This document shows, piece after piece, positions 1 through 7,457 of a stretch of 26,135 bases of DNA (its first letter is position 1; every line of letters starts with the position of its first letter). The stretch lies in NCBI GenBank assembly GCA_963732415.1, contig CAVSZK010000002.1, positions 1 to 26,135 of the forward strand, read 5' to 3'. Origin of the DNA: RPQJ01 sp963732415 (GTDB taxonomy: Bacteria; Pseudomonadota; Gammaproteobacteria; Steroidobacterales; Steroidobacteraceae). The notes under the pieces are model-generated. The model was not told where the DNA came from, made no database searches, and worked only from the letters and a program-made list of their open reading frames with translations. The position numbers were made by a program, and so were the translations under genes.

Positions 1-1
1 G

Positions 2-319
2 CAGCAGGAGCGCAGCCAGGCCCAGGAACGGCAGCGGCTCGAGGCTCAGGAGCAGTCCAGGTTCAAGGAACAAGCCGGGACCATGAGCCAGGCGCAGTTG
101 CAGCAGCAACGCAAGACACTCGAGCAGACCCAGTCGGAGCTGCGGCAGCGCCAGCAGCTGACGTTGCAGGAGCGTGACCAGCTACAGCAGCGGCAGAAGG
201 CGCTCGAGGGCGAAGCGGAGCAGGTCCGGGAGCGCGAGCAACTGATGCAACAGGAACAGTCGCGCCTGCAGGAGCAGTTGCAATTGCTCGACCAGGCGCG
301 CGTGACGGAAGGACAGTAG
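2..319 (+). CDS. C-terminal part of a Gln/Glu/Arg-rich coiled-coil protein (5' truncated by window)
   Basis: The reading frame is open from the window edge to a TAG stop, giving about 105 residues. The composition is almost wholly Q, E, R and L with heptad-like spacing (for example QLQQRQKALEGEAEQVRERE), so the visible part is a long, soluble coiled coil without a membrane segment. No catalytic motif is visible. An internal ATG at 83 exists, but the same low-complexity pattern continues upstream of it, so the gene starts outside the window. Function is not recognisable. Periplasmic scaffold or membrane-adaptor proteins often have such helices, but nothing here decides that. It is separated from the next gene by a long structured non-coding stretch, so it is probably a separate transcription unit. 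Confidence 0.6.
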   Translation, partial: QQERSQAQERQRLEAQEQSRFKEQAGTMSQAQLQQQRKTLEQTQSELRQRQQLTLQERDQLQQRQKALEGEAEQVREREQLMQQEQSRLQEQLQLLDQARVTEGQ

Positions 320-705
320 CAAAAGCTGGCGACAAAGTTGTTGTGCAGACACGCGGACTGGTCGCCGACCCCTCTAGCGACATTACCTGCATCGACATCC
401 GCGTCAAGGCAGCGACCGGAGGTGCTGCCGAAAATGCCGCGCTAGGTGACGAGTCCCCAACCGTCGGCCTGGAGTCGACGGATTTCCCCGGCCGGTTGCT
501 CCAGCCGGCCGGGGCCTTTGGGGCCGGCTCACGCGGCCAGGCCCACCGTTCGGAATCGTGCACCAAGGCTTCCGCGCCGCATCCCCGCCGGCGACTTCGG
601 AAAACCGCAGTGGCGCTTGAGCGGATCTTCAGGTGGGCCCTTCAGGCTTGATGCTGCAGAAATCCACACATCGGACGCGCGCGAAAGTGCGCAAGGAGGA
701 CCGAC
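320..705 (+). other. Non-coding stretch with three consecutive hairpins
   Basis: No convincing gene lies here. Three inverted repeats follow one another. The first pairs 461-466 with 476-481 (CCGTCG/CGACGG, 9-nt loop). The second pairs 486-495 with 505-514 (CCCCGGCCGG/CCGGCCGGGG, perfect 10 bp, 9-nt loop). The third pairs 522-526 with 534-538. None is followed by a T-run, so a classical terminator is not clear. The stretch could be a structured 5' leader of the downstream lipoprotein gene, a terminator cluster for the upstream gene, or an RNA gene. I could not match it to cobalamin, TPP, fluoride or cyclic-di-GMP riboswitch consensus sequences by eye. The last bases hold a strong ribosome binding site (AAGGAGGA, 693-700) for the next gene. 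Confidence 0.45.
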
Positions 706-2148
706 ATGAGGGGCCTCGGAAACAGAATCTCGGTATTGGCGGTAGCGGCAATGCTCGTGGGGCTCGGTGCCTGCGGCGGCAGCTCCGACAACAAGGACTC
801 AGTGACACCAGTCCCGACGACCGGGACGTTGAGTGCGGGAGTGATCACGGGCTTCGGCAGCGTGTACGTGGACGGTGTTCGCTACGATACAAGCGGTGCC
901 CAGGTCACGATGAACGGCATGACTGCGACTCAGGAGCAGCTGCGGGTCGGCCAGTACGTGCAGGTAAAGGGGCAGGCACAGGGCGCAGCGCACCACGCGA
1001 ACGTCATTCGCTACCACAACGTGCTCGAGGGTCCGATCAGCAGCATCGACACCGTCGCGAGTTCGTTCGTGGCGATGGGGCAGACTGTGTTCGTAACGCT
1101 GGATACATCGCTGGGTGACAGTATCCAGCCGGCCTCCATCGAGGGCCTGACGGTCGGAGACGTCGTCGAGGTCAGCGGTATCGTGCCAGTCGCGGGCGCC
1201 ATCGACGCCACGCGGGTCGACATCAAACCGGACGGTGGTCCCTACGACGTGGCGGGATACGTCGCGAACCTGTCTGAGGCTACGCATCGTTTCAGCATCA
1301 ACGACCTGGTGGTCGATTACTCGGCCGCCAACATGGACGACTTCGCGACCGGTGATCCAGGCCTTGGCGACCTGGTGCTGGTGAAGGGATTCACGTTCGA
1401 CCCGGACGGGGCATTTGCGGCGACTCGCGTGGAACTGCGCTCGGACGACTGGCTGATGCCTGGGCCGGGTGACCTTGTGGACGTCGAGGGATCGATCACC
1501 GAGTTCGAGTCCCCGACCGCTTTCAAGGTCGGCGGATGGGCCGTCACGACTACGCAGGCCACGACCTATGAGAACGGGACGGTCGCAGACCTCGCGGATG
1601 GTGTGATGGTCAAGGTCAAGGGCGTGGCCGATGCGAACAGCGTGCTGGTGGCGGCACGGATCTGCTTCGAGCAGGTCAATACGATTCGTATCGTCGCACA
1701 GGTCGACAAGCTGGCGGCCGACGGCTCGATCGAGTTGCTCGGCCTCGACGTGGCGACGGACGACGCGACTCGCTACGAGGACAGGTCGCAGATCGACCAG
1801 CGCGACTTCGGTCTCAAGGACCTGGCCGTTGGCACCTGGGTCGACGTGCGCGGGTACGAGCAGCCATCAGGCAGTGGAGCGGTGCTCGCGACGAGGGTCG
1901 TGCGCATCGATCCGGCGGACGAGGTCAGCCTGCGCGGGCCTTTCAGCGAGCCCGTGCGCCCGGACTTCCACATCCTGTCGGTACTGGTCAAGACCACCGA
2001 CACGACGAAGTTCCGGCTCGAGGGGAACGTCGTGCTGACCGAGGACGTGTTCTTCAGTACGGCTGAAGGACAGCTGGTGGAGGCCTGGGGCAGCTGGAGC
2101 GGCACGGCATTGAGCGCCAGCCGCGTCGAAATCAAGGTCCAGGACTGA
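706..2148 (+). CDS. Lipoprotein with six DUF5666-like beta repeats
   Basis: The protein is 480 aa, and its start is fixed by AAGGAGGA five bases upstream. It opens with a lipoprotein signal ending in the lipobox LGAC (Cys23), followed by GGSSDN, which predicts outer-membrane retention. The rest is about six repeats of 60-75 residues. Each follows the plan G-x-I...F-x-V...V...G...V-x-V-x-G...A-x-R-V. Repeat starts are near GVITGFGSVYVDG, LEGPISSID, YDVAGYVANL, LVDVEGSITEF, IRIVAQVDKL and VSLRGPFSEP, and the repeats end in segments such as IDATRVDIKP, FAATRVELR and LSASRVEIKV. This is the DUF5666 pattern, probably small OB-like beta barrels. The family has no assigned biochemical role. Cysteines are nearly absent after the lipid anchor. 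It is followed by a strong terminator, so it may be transcribed alone. Confidence 0.85.
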   Translation: MRGLGNRISVLAVAAMLVGLGACGGSSDNKDSVTPVPTTGTLSAGVITGFGSVYVDGVRYDTSGAQVTMNGMTATQEQLRVGQYVQVKGQAQGAAHHANVIRYHNVLEGPISSIDTVASSFVAMGQTVFVTLDTSLGDSIQPASIEGLTVGDVVEVSGIVPVAGAIDATRVDIKPDGGPYDVAGYVANLSEATHRFSINDLVVDYSAANMDDFATGDPGLGDLVLVKGFTFDPDGAFAATRVELRSDDWLMPGPGDLVDVEGSITEFESPTAFKVGGWAVTTTQATTYENGTVADLADGVMVKVKGVADANSVLVAARICFEQVNTIRIVAQVDKLAADGSIELLGLDVATDDATRYEDRSQIDQRDFGLKDLAVGTWVDVRGYEQPSGSGAVLATRVVRIDPADEVSLRGPFSEPVRPDFHILSVLVKTTDTTKFRLEGNVVLTEDVFFSTAEGQLVEAWGSWSGTALSASRVEIKVQD

Positions 2149-2188
2149 CTGAGTCCGGGCAGGACGGCTGGGCCCCAGGCGTCGAGGC

Positions 2189-2226
2189 GGGCGGGGCACC
2201 GAAAGGTGCCTCGCCCTTTGTTTTTC
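2189..2226 (+). terminator. Strong intrinsic terminator, GAAA tetraloop
   Basis: A 12-bp stem (GGGCGGGGCACC at 2189-2200 with GGTGCCTCGCCC at 2205-2216, one G-T wobble) closes on a GAAA tetraloop. It is followed by TTTGTTTTT. It ends transcription of the DUF5666 lipoprotein gene 40 bases after its stop. Nearly the same sequence recurs after the next gene. Confidence 0.9.
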
Positions 2227-2445
2227 AGGGTCAACTGCGAGTCCGCTGGCGTGATTCCGCACCCGTCTTTAGCTCTCCTTAAGGCGCAGGGAGTATCAAG
2301 GAAGCATACAAATTGCCGATGCGGGACTCCTGCGACAAGAGCCCCGAATTCGGCCTCTCAAAGGAGGAGAGCAGAAGTAGAAGGGGACGTTCGGGTCGAG
2401 CCTCGTCGAGGCGTCAATGGCCCGGCAAATCAATGGAGATTGATC

Positions 2446-3798
2446 ATGAGAAAGATGAATGAATCCGTCTCGCGGTCCAGGAAACTGGGCCTGCTGTTCG
2501 TGCTGGTGACGGCACCTGTGTTCGCCTTGGCCCAGAGTCACGGCGGTGGCGGCGAGGGCAGCGGGGGCAGTGGTGGCGAAGGCGGCGCCTCGGGTTGCGG
2601 CGACATATTCGGCGACCTGATACACATCAAGCGCGATTCCACAACCGGACAGCCCATCCTGCAGAAGCGCTGGGTAGAGTTGCCAAAAGACTCACTCGGC
2701 TGGGACTACTGCCCGATTCCTGTGAATGGCGCCGGCGAGGAGATCGGCTTCGCCGACCTGAGTTGCGATCCGGCGGACCCGCTGGCGACGGTCGAGGTGA
2801 GCTACTTTGGCCGGCTGAGCGCCGGGCGAACCAAGGAGCGCAATATTCGCATGCACTTCGACGAGGTGATCTCATCCATCAAGGACCCGGCCGTCGGCAG
2901 GGTCCAGCAGGACGCCACCGGGCGCCTACTGCTCGGCGACACCTGTGACGAGAATGTCGGAATGATCGTGCAGTGTGCCAACTGGCGGGTGATCGACTCG
3001 CCGCTGGAGAACCTGGCGCTGTACACGCGCCTGATGAAGTACGGGCACCTGCAGACGGATCCGGAGGAAGTCGACACCTTCGCACATGGCGACCCGGCGG
3101 CTGGACCGCAGTATCACCCGGCCCTTGGCGCCGAAGACTATGCGAAGTTCGATGCGGGTCTGCGTCACCTGCTGCCGCGCGGCAGGAACGGCCTGAGCCC
3201 GGAGGAGACCTGCTTCGTCGGTGACGTCTTCGAGCCCAGCTGCGCTCGCGGTGAGCGGCTCGAAAGCACGGACTTCATCCGTGCTGGTTCCTACCTCGCG
3301 GGTGCTGCCGACAAGCACGGTGTGATCACCGTCGACCTGGTGCAGTACATGAATCGTATCCTGAAGATCACTCTCGACACGGAGATCTCCACAGCGAACG
3401 TATTCACGCTGCCGGCGCTGATTCGAGACTGCGGTGGCGGAGATGGAGTGGAGTACCTTCCGCTCGATCAGTGCACGACGAAAGCTGCGACTGCGAACCT
3501 GCCGGCGCCTGCGAACGAGCGCTTCGTGAACTTCCGGGTAACGAGCTACAAGCGGAGCGTGTGGCGCAACTACACGCTCGAGGTCCTGCAGCCCATCTTC
3601 GGCACCACGACCTGGCAGGAGGCGACGAATGTCAGGCTGATGGACTGGCTGGGTGACCAGAATGGTCAGCAACCCACGGCTGTGAAGAATATCGACGGCT
3701 TCGTGCTGGCCACCTCCGACGGCCTGCGCGCCATCGAGTTCGTCCACAACTACGAAATCCCCGAGGACCTCTGGGACTTCGTGCCTGACGTCCAGTAA
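2446..3798 (+). CDS. Secreted protein of unknown function
   Basis: The protein is 450 aa. The chosen ATG has GGAGA six bases upstream and opens a clean Sec signal peptide (MRKMNESVSRSRKLGLLFVL..., cleavage after ALA near residue 30). A Gly/Ser linker follows (QSHGGGGEGSGGSGGEGG). The mature part is mixed alpha/beta and holds about ten cysteines, including the pairs around WDYCPI/LSCDP, DTCDEN/VQCANW, ETCFVG/PSCARG and RDCGGG/DQCTTK. This suggests several disulfides in a periplasmic or extracellular fold. I do not recognise a family. A longer open frame runs upstream to 2206, but it would start inside the preceding terminator and would bury the signal peptide. Its neighbours are another secreted protein and a two-component system, so it may be regulated by or report to that pair. 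This is inference. Confidence 0.75.
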   Translation: MRKMNESVSRSRKLGLLFVLVTAPVFALAQSHGGGGEGSGGSGGEGGASGCGDIFGDLIHIKRDSTTGQPILQKRWVELPKDSLGWDYCPIPVNGAGEEIGFADLSCDPADPLATVEVSYFGRLSAGRTKERNIRMHFDEVISSIKDPAVGRVQQDATGRLLLGDTCDENVGMIVQCANWRVIDSPLENLALYTRLMKYGHLQTDPEEVDTFAHGDPAAGPQYHPALGAEDYAKFDAGLRHLLPRGRNGLSPEETCFVGDVFEPSCARGERLESTDFIRAGSYLAGAADKHGVITVDLVQYMNRILKITLDTEISTANVFTLPALIRDCGGGDGVEYLPLDQCTTKAATANLPAPANERFVNFRVTSYKRSVWRNYTLEVLQPIFGTTTWQEATNVRLMDWLGDQNGQQPTAVKNIDGFVLATSDGLRAIEFVHNYEIPEDLWDFVPDVQ

Positions 3799-3843
3799 CG
3801 TCGCGCCGGGCGGGCCCTGTCCGGTGGGTCCATGGCGCGAGGC

Positions 3844-3876
3844 GGGCGGGGCACCGAAAGGTGCCTCGCCCTTCGC
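3844..3876 (+). terminator. Second copy of the GAAA-tetraloop terminator
   Basis: The same 12-bp stem (3844-3855 with 3860-3871) and GAAA loop recur as after the DUF5666 gene. Here only a weak TTCGCGTTC tail follows instead of a clean T-run. The identity extends beyond the stem (CGAGGCGGGCGGGG... ), so this is a duplicated segment rather than chance. It separates the secreted protein from the response regulator. Confidence 0.7.
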
Positions 3877-3942
3877 GTTCCGCAGCTTTCATTGCCACCG
3901 ATACGGATGGTCTGCCCGGCCGTTCCCGCCCAGAGTGGCAAC

Positions 3943-4608
3943 ATGCGCGTCCTCGTAGTGGACGATTCCGATCGCGTCAGGAAAACGCTGGCCACCGGGC
4001 TGCGGGCGCGCGGCATGGCGGTCGAAACCGCCGCGGACGGATCCGAAGCCCTTGTGCTGCTGAATGGCCTGCCATTCGACGTTGCGGTGCTCGACTTGGT
4101 GATGCCGCGCGTGGACGGCATGCAGGTACTGGAGGCGCTCAGACGCAGGAGCGTCCGGCCCCGAGTCCTGGTGCTGTCCGCTCGTGACCAGGTGCAGGAT
4201 CGGGTGGACGCACTCAATCTGGGTGCGGACGACTACCTGGTCAAGCCCTTCGCGTTCGAGGAACTGCTGGCTCGGCTGCTGGCGCTCAGCCGGCGCAGTT
4301 TCGCCGAGCCATCGCCCGAACTCGTCTGCGGGCGGCTGCACGTGGATTCGGCGACGCGGCTGGTGCGTGTGGACGACACGGTGCTGACGCTCACGCCGAA
4401 GGAATACGCGCTGCTCGAGCTGCTGGTGCGGCGCAGGGGTCACGTCCTGAGCCGCGCAGCCATCTTCGAGCAACTCTACGAGAGCGACAGCAACGCGTCC
4501 GATACGGTGATCGAAGTACTGATGAGCACGCTGCGTGCCAAGCTCGTCCGCGCAGAATTGCCTAACCTGATCGAAACCCGCCGCGGCTTCGGCTATGTCA
4601 TTGCTTGA
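3943..4608 (+). CDS. OmpR/PhoB-family response regulator
   Basis: The protein is 221 aa. The receiver domain covers residues 1-115 with the acidic pair D7/D8, phospho-acceptor D51 (VAVLDLVMP), switch residue S79 and K101 (YLVKPF). A winged-helix DNA-binding domain follows at about 125-218 with the usual LTPKEYALLELLVRRRGHVLSR and a C-terminal ETRRGFGYVI. The start at MRVLVVDD is where the receiver fold begins. An ATG further upstream (3832) would have to be translated through the terminator hairpin, so it is rejected. The ribosome binding site is weak. The last 14 bases overlap the histidine kinase start, so the two are translationally coupled and almost certainly cognate partners. The sub-type resembles QseB/PmrA/CzcR-like regulators, but target genes cannot be read from the sequence. 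Confidence 0.93.
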   Translation: MRVLVVDDSDRVRKTLATGLRARGMAVETAADGSEALVLLNGLPFDVAVLDLVMPRVDGMQVLEALRRRSVRPRVLVLSARDQVQDRVDALNLGADDYLVKPFAFEELLARLLALSRRSFAEPSPELVCGRLHVDSATRLVRVDDTVLTLTPKEYALLELLVRRRGHVLSRAAIFEQLYESDSNASDTVIEVLMSTLRAKLVRAELPNLIETRRGFGYVIA

Positions 4609-6001
4609 TTCGGCGCGCCGGTCCCTGCGAGGCCGCCTGGCGCTGGGTCTCTTTGCAGGCATGGGGCTCGTCCTGACTGCGGGCTTCGTCGCGCTGCACG
4701 TGCTGATCCGGGACGACCTCTACGGCCATTTCGACCAGGAGCTCGAGCGCAAGATGAGCGCCGTCGCTGCATACGCGGCGGACCATCCGGGTGCGGAAGA
4801 CGTCGCCGAGTACATGCCGCAGTTCCGCACCAGGGCACACGAGGATTTTTTCCAGGTCTGGGATGCGCGGGGACATACGCTGTCGCGCTCGGACTCCAGT
4901 GCCGGCCGGGATCTGCCCAGGCTCGAATCGGTCGTCGGACGCCCAACCTACTACGACCTGGCGCTGCCCGACGGCCACGGTGGTCGCGCGGTATCACAGT
5001 CTTTTCCCCTGCCGGAGTCCGATGCCCGAGGCATGCTCACGGTCGTCACGGCGGAGGAAATCGAAAATCTCGACCGGCTGGAGCGCCGTATCCACGTGCT
5101 GCTGTTCATCGCCGCGATTGTCACGCTCGCGGCCATGCTGCTCATAGCCTGGTACTCCGTGCAGCGGGGCCTGCGTCCCGTCGACGACTTTGCGCGCTCG
5201 CTGGAAAGCGTCGACCCGGATGACCCTGCTGCACGGCTCGACTCCGGGCCGCTGCCATACGAACTGCGACCTGTCGCGGCCAGTTTCTCCACACTTCTGG
5301 GCCGGCTGCTGGAAGCGCTCGCGCGCGAACGGCGCTACGCGCGCAACGTCGCCCACGAGCTGCGCAATCCGCTGGCGGAGATCCGATTGCTGGCAGACGT
5401 AGGATCCGGAAGCGCGGACCCCGATGCGGTGCACCAGGCAGTTCGCGAGATCGGCGCGACGGCAGCGGAGATGCAGCAGATCGTCGAGTCGCTGCTGGCC
5501 TTGACCCGATACGAGGCGGGGCTGGAGATTCCGCAGCCGGAGCCCGTCGATCTCAGTGCTGAGCTGCGCCGACAGGTGAGCGCGCTGTCCGGCGCCGCGG
5601 CACATCAGTCGCTGACGATGGAGCTCGACGCTCCTGCGGAAGCATGGGTTCATACCGACAGTGCGTTGTTGCCCAGGCTGCTCGCAAACCTGCTCGGCAA
5701 CGCTGTTTCTCACGCGCCGCGGGGATCTGTGGTGCGGGTCACGTTGAGTCCGGGAGGCGAGCTGAGCGTGGCAAACCCTGCGCCGGGTCTCAGCCCTGAC
5801 GATGTGCCACGCCTGGGTGAGAGATTCTTCCGCATCGGCAATGGCAATCACGGGTCACACGCCGGCCTGGGACTTTCGCTTGCGACCGCAATCGCCAAGA
5901 TCCTCGGCCTGTCGCTGCGGCTCACGCTGGGCGACGATGGCCAGCTGGTTGCCGCAATCGACGGCTTCCAGCCGCTGGCCCAGGCGCCGCCAGCGGATTG
6001 A
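4595..6001 (+). CDS. Membrane histidine kinase, partner of the upstream regulator
   Basis: The protein is 468 aa. TM1 is about residues 15-38 and TM2 about 167-187. Between them lies a periplasmic sensor of about 125 residues with no metal-binding cluster evident. After TM2 is a short HAMP-like linker (RGLRPVDDFA). The HisKA helix carries the phosphorylated His254 in NVAHELRNPLAEIR, which matches the H-E-x-x-N/R-P class. The ATPase domain has the N-box (LLANLLGNAVSHAP, N365/N369), an FFRIG F-box and a G2 box (AGLGLSLA). The G1 box reads VANPAPGLS, so the usual Asp that contacts adenine is Asn. The ATG lies inside the regulator gene, 14 bases before its stop, giving the common regulator-kinase operon order. 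The gene runs straight into a convergent gene with only 17 bases between stops. Confidence 0.92.
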   Translation: MSLLDSARRSLRGRLALGLFAGMGLVLTAGFVALHVLIRDDLYGHFDQELERKMSAVAAYAADHPGAEDVAEYMPQFRTRAHEDFFQVWDARGHTLSRSDSSAGRDLPRLESVVGRPTYYDLALPDGHGGRAVSQSFPLPESDARGMLTVVTAEEIENLDRLERRIHVLLFIAAIVTLAAMLLIAWYSVQRGLRPVDDFARSLESVDPDDPAARLDSGPLPYELRPVAASFSTLLGRLLEALARERRYARNVAHELRNPLAEIRLLADVGSGSADPDAVHQAVREIGATAAEMQQIVESLLALTRYEAGLEIPQPEPVDLSAELRRQVSALSGAAAHQSLTMELDAPAEAWVHTDSALLPRLLANLLGNAVSHAPRGSVVRVTLSPGGELSVANPAPGLSPDDVPRLGERFFRIGNGNHGSHAGLGLSLATAIAKILGLSLRLTLGDDGQLVAAIDGFQPLAQAPPAD

Positions 6002-6021
6002 TGCCTCTGAGGGGGGCGTCA
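5999..6021. terminator. Possible shared hairpin between convergent gene ends
   Basis: TGATGCC (5999-6005) can pair with GGCGTCA (6015-6021), with one wobble. The arms contain the stop codons of the kinase and of the opposing yqjK-like gene. There is no T-run. It could act as a compact bidirectional stop, but evidence is weak. Confidence 0.3.
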
Positions 6022-6297
6022 GCGCAGCAGGTTGCGCGCCTGGAGCCCGACCATCGCGAACGTGAGTCCACGTCGGACCAGCCTTAATGCACGCGCAGGG
6101 CCGAGTGCGACGAGCACGACGCCGCTGGCCAGGACGAGGACCGGCGTGAGCCTGCGCAGCGCCCCGACCAGGCGATCAACTCTCATGGTGCCCGATTCGA
6201 TCTCGACGTAGGCCTGCACCGCATCGTCGCGCTGCAACGCGCATTCTGCCTGCAATGCTGCGCGCCGTGCGGTCAGTGCGACCAGTCGCGAACTCAC
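6019..6297 (-). CDS. YqjK-like small membrane protein
   Basis: The protein is 92 aa. The start is GTG, overlapping the upstream stop as GTGA. An N-terminal amphipathic, Arg/Ala-rich helix (ALTARRAALQAECALQRDDA) is followed by one membrane segment at about residues 51-67 (PVLVLASGVVLVALG) and a short basic tail with Arg/Leu (RALRLVRRG). Size, topology and position as last gene after yqjD- and yqjE-like genes match YqjK of enterobacteria, although residue identity is low. No biochemical role is known for the family. Confidence 0.7.
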   Translation of the reverse strand: MSSRLVALTARRAALQAECALQRDDAVQAYVEIESGTMRVDRLVGALRRLTPVLVLASGVVLVALGPARALRLVRRGLTFAMVGLQARNLLR

Positions 6298-6695
6298 CGG
6301 TCGCTCCGCAGCGCAGCGACGTCTCGCTTCAGCTCACTTCGGGTGGCGTCGAGAAGCTTCGGTTTCTCGTGCAGGCGGACTCGTGCCACCCAGGCGGCTA
6401 CCACGGATAGGAGCATGAACGCGACCGTAACGCCGATAGCCGCGCCAATGCGATGCGTGTCCCAGTAGACGATGATCAGCGTGAAGCCCGCGAGCAGAAG
6501 GCCGAGCGCGGCGGCCAGCACGGCCACGAGGCTCCACAGCAGGATACGGACGCCGCGCTCGACGTCCTCGCTGATCTCCGTGGCAAGCAGTTCGACTCGC
6601 GTTTGCAGCACCGCGAGCAGCGTGCCGCCAAGGCGAGTTGCCGACCGCAGCAGGTTCGTCGCGGGCCCGGGTGCCGCGGTTTCCTCCCCGCTCAT
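6294..6695 (-). CDS. YqjE-like / phage-holin-superfamily membrane protein
   Basis: The protein is 133 aa. A soluble N-terminal helix contains the family-like stretch LLAVLQTRVELLATEISED. It is followed by two adjacent membrane helices (about residues 50-76, LLWSLVAVLAAALGLLLAGF, and 84-105, AAIGVTVAFMLLSVVAAWVA). A charged C-terminal helix follows (RLHEKPKLLDATRSELKRD). This is the layout of the YqjE/holin-superfamily III proteins encoded next to YqjD. It starts 10 bases after the yqjD-like stop and shares 4 bases with the following yqjK-like gene, so the three form one operon. The product sits in the inner membrane; a role in envelope stress is presumed from the family but not shown here. 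Confidence 0.8.
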   Translation of the reverse strand: MSGEETAAPGPATNLLRSATRLGGTLLAVLQTRVELLATEISEDVERGVRILLWSLVAVLAAALGLLLAGFTLIIVYWDTHRIGAAIGVTVAFMLLSVVAAWVARVRLHEKPKLLDATRSELKRDVAALRSDR

Positions 6696-6705
6696 CTTGC
6701 GCTGC

Positions 6706-7011
6706 TCAACGGCGCGCGAGCAGGACGCCGATCACCACCCCGACGGCGGCTGCGAAGCCGACCGACTGCCACGGATTGTCCCTGATACGCGCCTCGGTAG
6801 CCGCCACGGCCTCCTCGCCATGCCGGACGGCATTCTGCTCCGCCGCCAGCAGCCGTGCCTTGGCGCCCTGCAGCGATTCACGGATCTTCGCTCGGGCCTC
6901 GTCGGCCTTTGCGCCGCCCTGCTCGGCGGAGGCTTTCACCAGCGCCTCGGCGTCGCGCATTACCGTTGCAAGATCGGCCTTGAGTGTCTGCATCGTTACC
7001 TGGTCTGTCAT
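6706..7011 (-). CDS. YqjD/ElaB-type (DUF883) membrane-anchored protein
   Basis: The protein is 101 aa. A long N-terminal amphipathic helix (LKADLATVMRDAEALVKASA, then AKADEARAKIRESLQGAKAR) is followed by RIRDNPWQSVGFAAAVG and a C-terminal membrane anchor ending in LLARR. The DNPW-x-S-x-G motif with a single tail anchor is the DUF883 signature. E. coli YqjD and ElaB of this family bind ribosomes at the membrane in stationary phase. A start five codons further upstream is possible, but that ATG is itself part of the ribosome binding site (ATGGAGGTGGAG, then AAA, then ATG). The start at MTDQVTMQ is therefore preferred. First gene of the three-gene cassette. Confidence 0.85.
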   Translation of the reverse strand: MTDQVTMQTLKADLATVMRDAEALVKASAEQGGAKADEARAKIRESLQGAKARLLAAEQNAVRHGEEAVAATEARIRDNPWQSVGFAAAVGVVIGVLLARR

Positions 7012-7070
7012 TTTCTCCACCTCCATGCGCGGGCGGCTCGCGGATCGTGCCGAGCTCGCTCCTCAGCTTC

Positions 7071-7099
7071 ATGCTATGCCGTGGTGCCCGGGGGAACAA
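7071..7099 (-). promoter_or_regulatory. Possible promoter of the yqjD-like cassette
   Basis: On the minus strand, TTGTTC (7094-7099) and TAGCAT (7071-7076) are separated by exactly 17 bases. This would put a transcript start about 50 bases before the yqjD start. The boxes match the sigma-70 consensus at only 3 and 4 of 6 positions, so it is tentative. A sigma-S-type promoter would fit the stationary-phase role of the family. Confidence 0.3.
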
Positions 7100-7261
7100 T
7101 CAGAGTTACCTGCAAGCAGGCGCGGGCGGTACCAGGATAGACGGGCGGGGCCGATGATCCGGGTAGCGGCGCCTTGGGCCGCCGGCGACTCGAGGAGCCA
7201 CAGGGCGGTGACGGCTCGCAGCTGGCGCGATGTACCGCCGCGAGGATTTTCAGAAAGATAC

Positions 7262-7293
7262 TTGAAAATCGCCAAAAAGCATCGAAATATAAT
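7262..7293 (+). promoter_or_regulatory. Probable promoter of the acyl-CoA dehydrogenase gene
   Basis: A perfect TATAAT (7288-7293) lies in the only AT-rich patch of the divergent region, with TTGAAA (7262-7267) upstream. The spacer of 20 bases is longer than the ideal 17, so the -35 assignment is uncertain while the -10 box is good. The implied leader is about 155 bases. Confidence 0.45.
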
Positions 7294-7457
7294 CTATATC
7301 GCTAACAATCGCCGTTTGTGACTTCCGAGGCCCGTCCTTCGCGACCAACACTAGCTGCACTGCACAAACCCCGATACCCGTCTGGAATCACTTCGGAGAA
7401 ACTCGGGCCAACCCGCAACCTGCCGTCGCCCGGCGCGGCACCATTCGAGGATCCAAG

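Larger units (their letters stand above)
7012..7457. other. Divergent non-coding region between the yqjD cassette and the acyl-CoA dehydrogenase gene
   Basis: About 445 bases hold no convincing gene. The half nearest yqjD is GC-rich and contains a small dyad (CCTGC/GCAGG, 7109-7120). From about 7240 to 7310 the composition turns clearly AT-rich (AAAGATACTTGAAAATCGCC and onward), which stands out from the surroundings and likely holds the promoter of the dehydrogenase gene. The remaining 150 bases to that gene would be an untranslated leader with no obvious structure. Confidence 0.5.

Noticed and set aside
343..651. Open frames in the leader before the DUF5666 gene
   Set aside because: Products are Arg/Pro/Ala-rich without domain or ribosome binding site, and the sequence shows hairpins instead.
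2206..2445. A longer start for the secreted protein
   Set aside because: It begins inside a terminator and precedes a typical signal peptide that has its own ribosome binding site.
3832..3942. A longer start for the response regulator
   Set aside because: It would be translated through the terminator hairpin, and receiver domains start at MRVLVVDD.
7012..7026. An ATG five codons upstream in the yqjD-like gene
   Set aside because: That ATG is inside the ribosome binding site ATGGAGGTGGAG of the chosen start.
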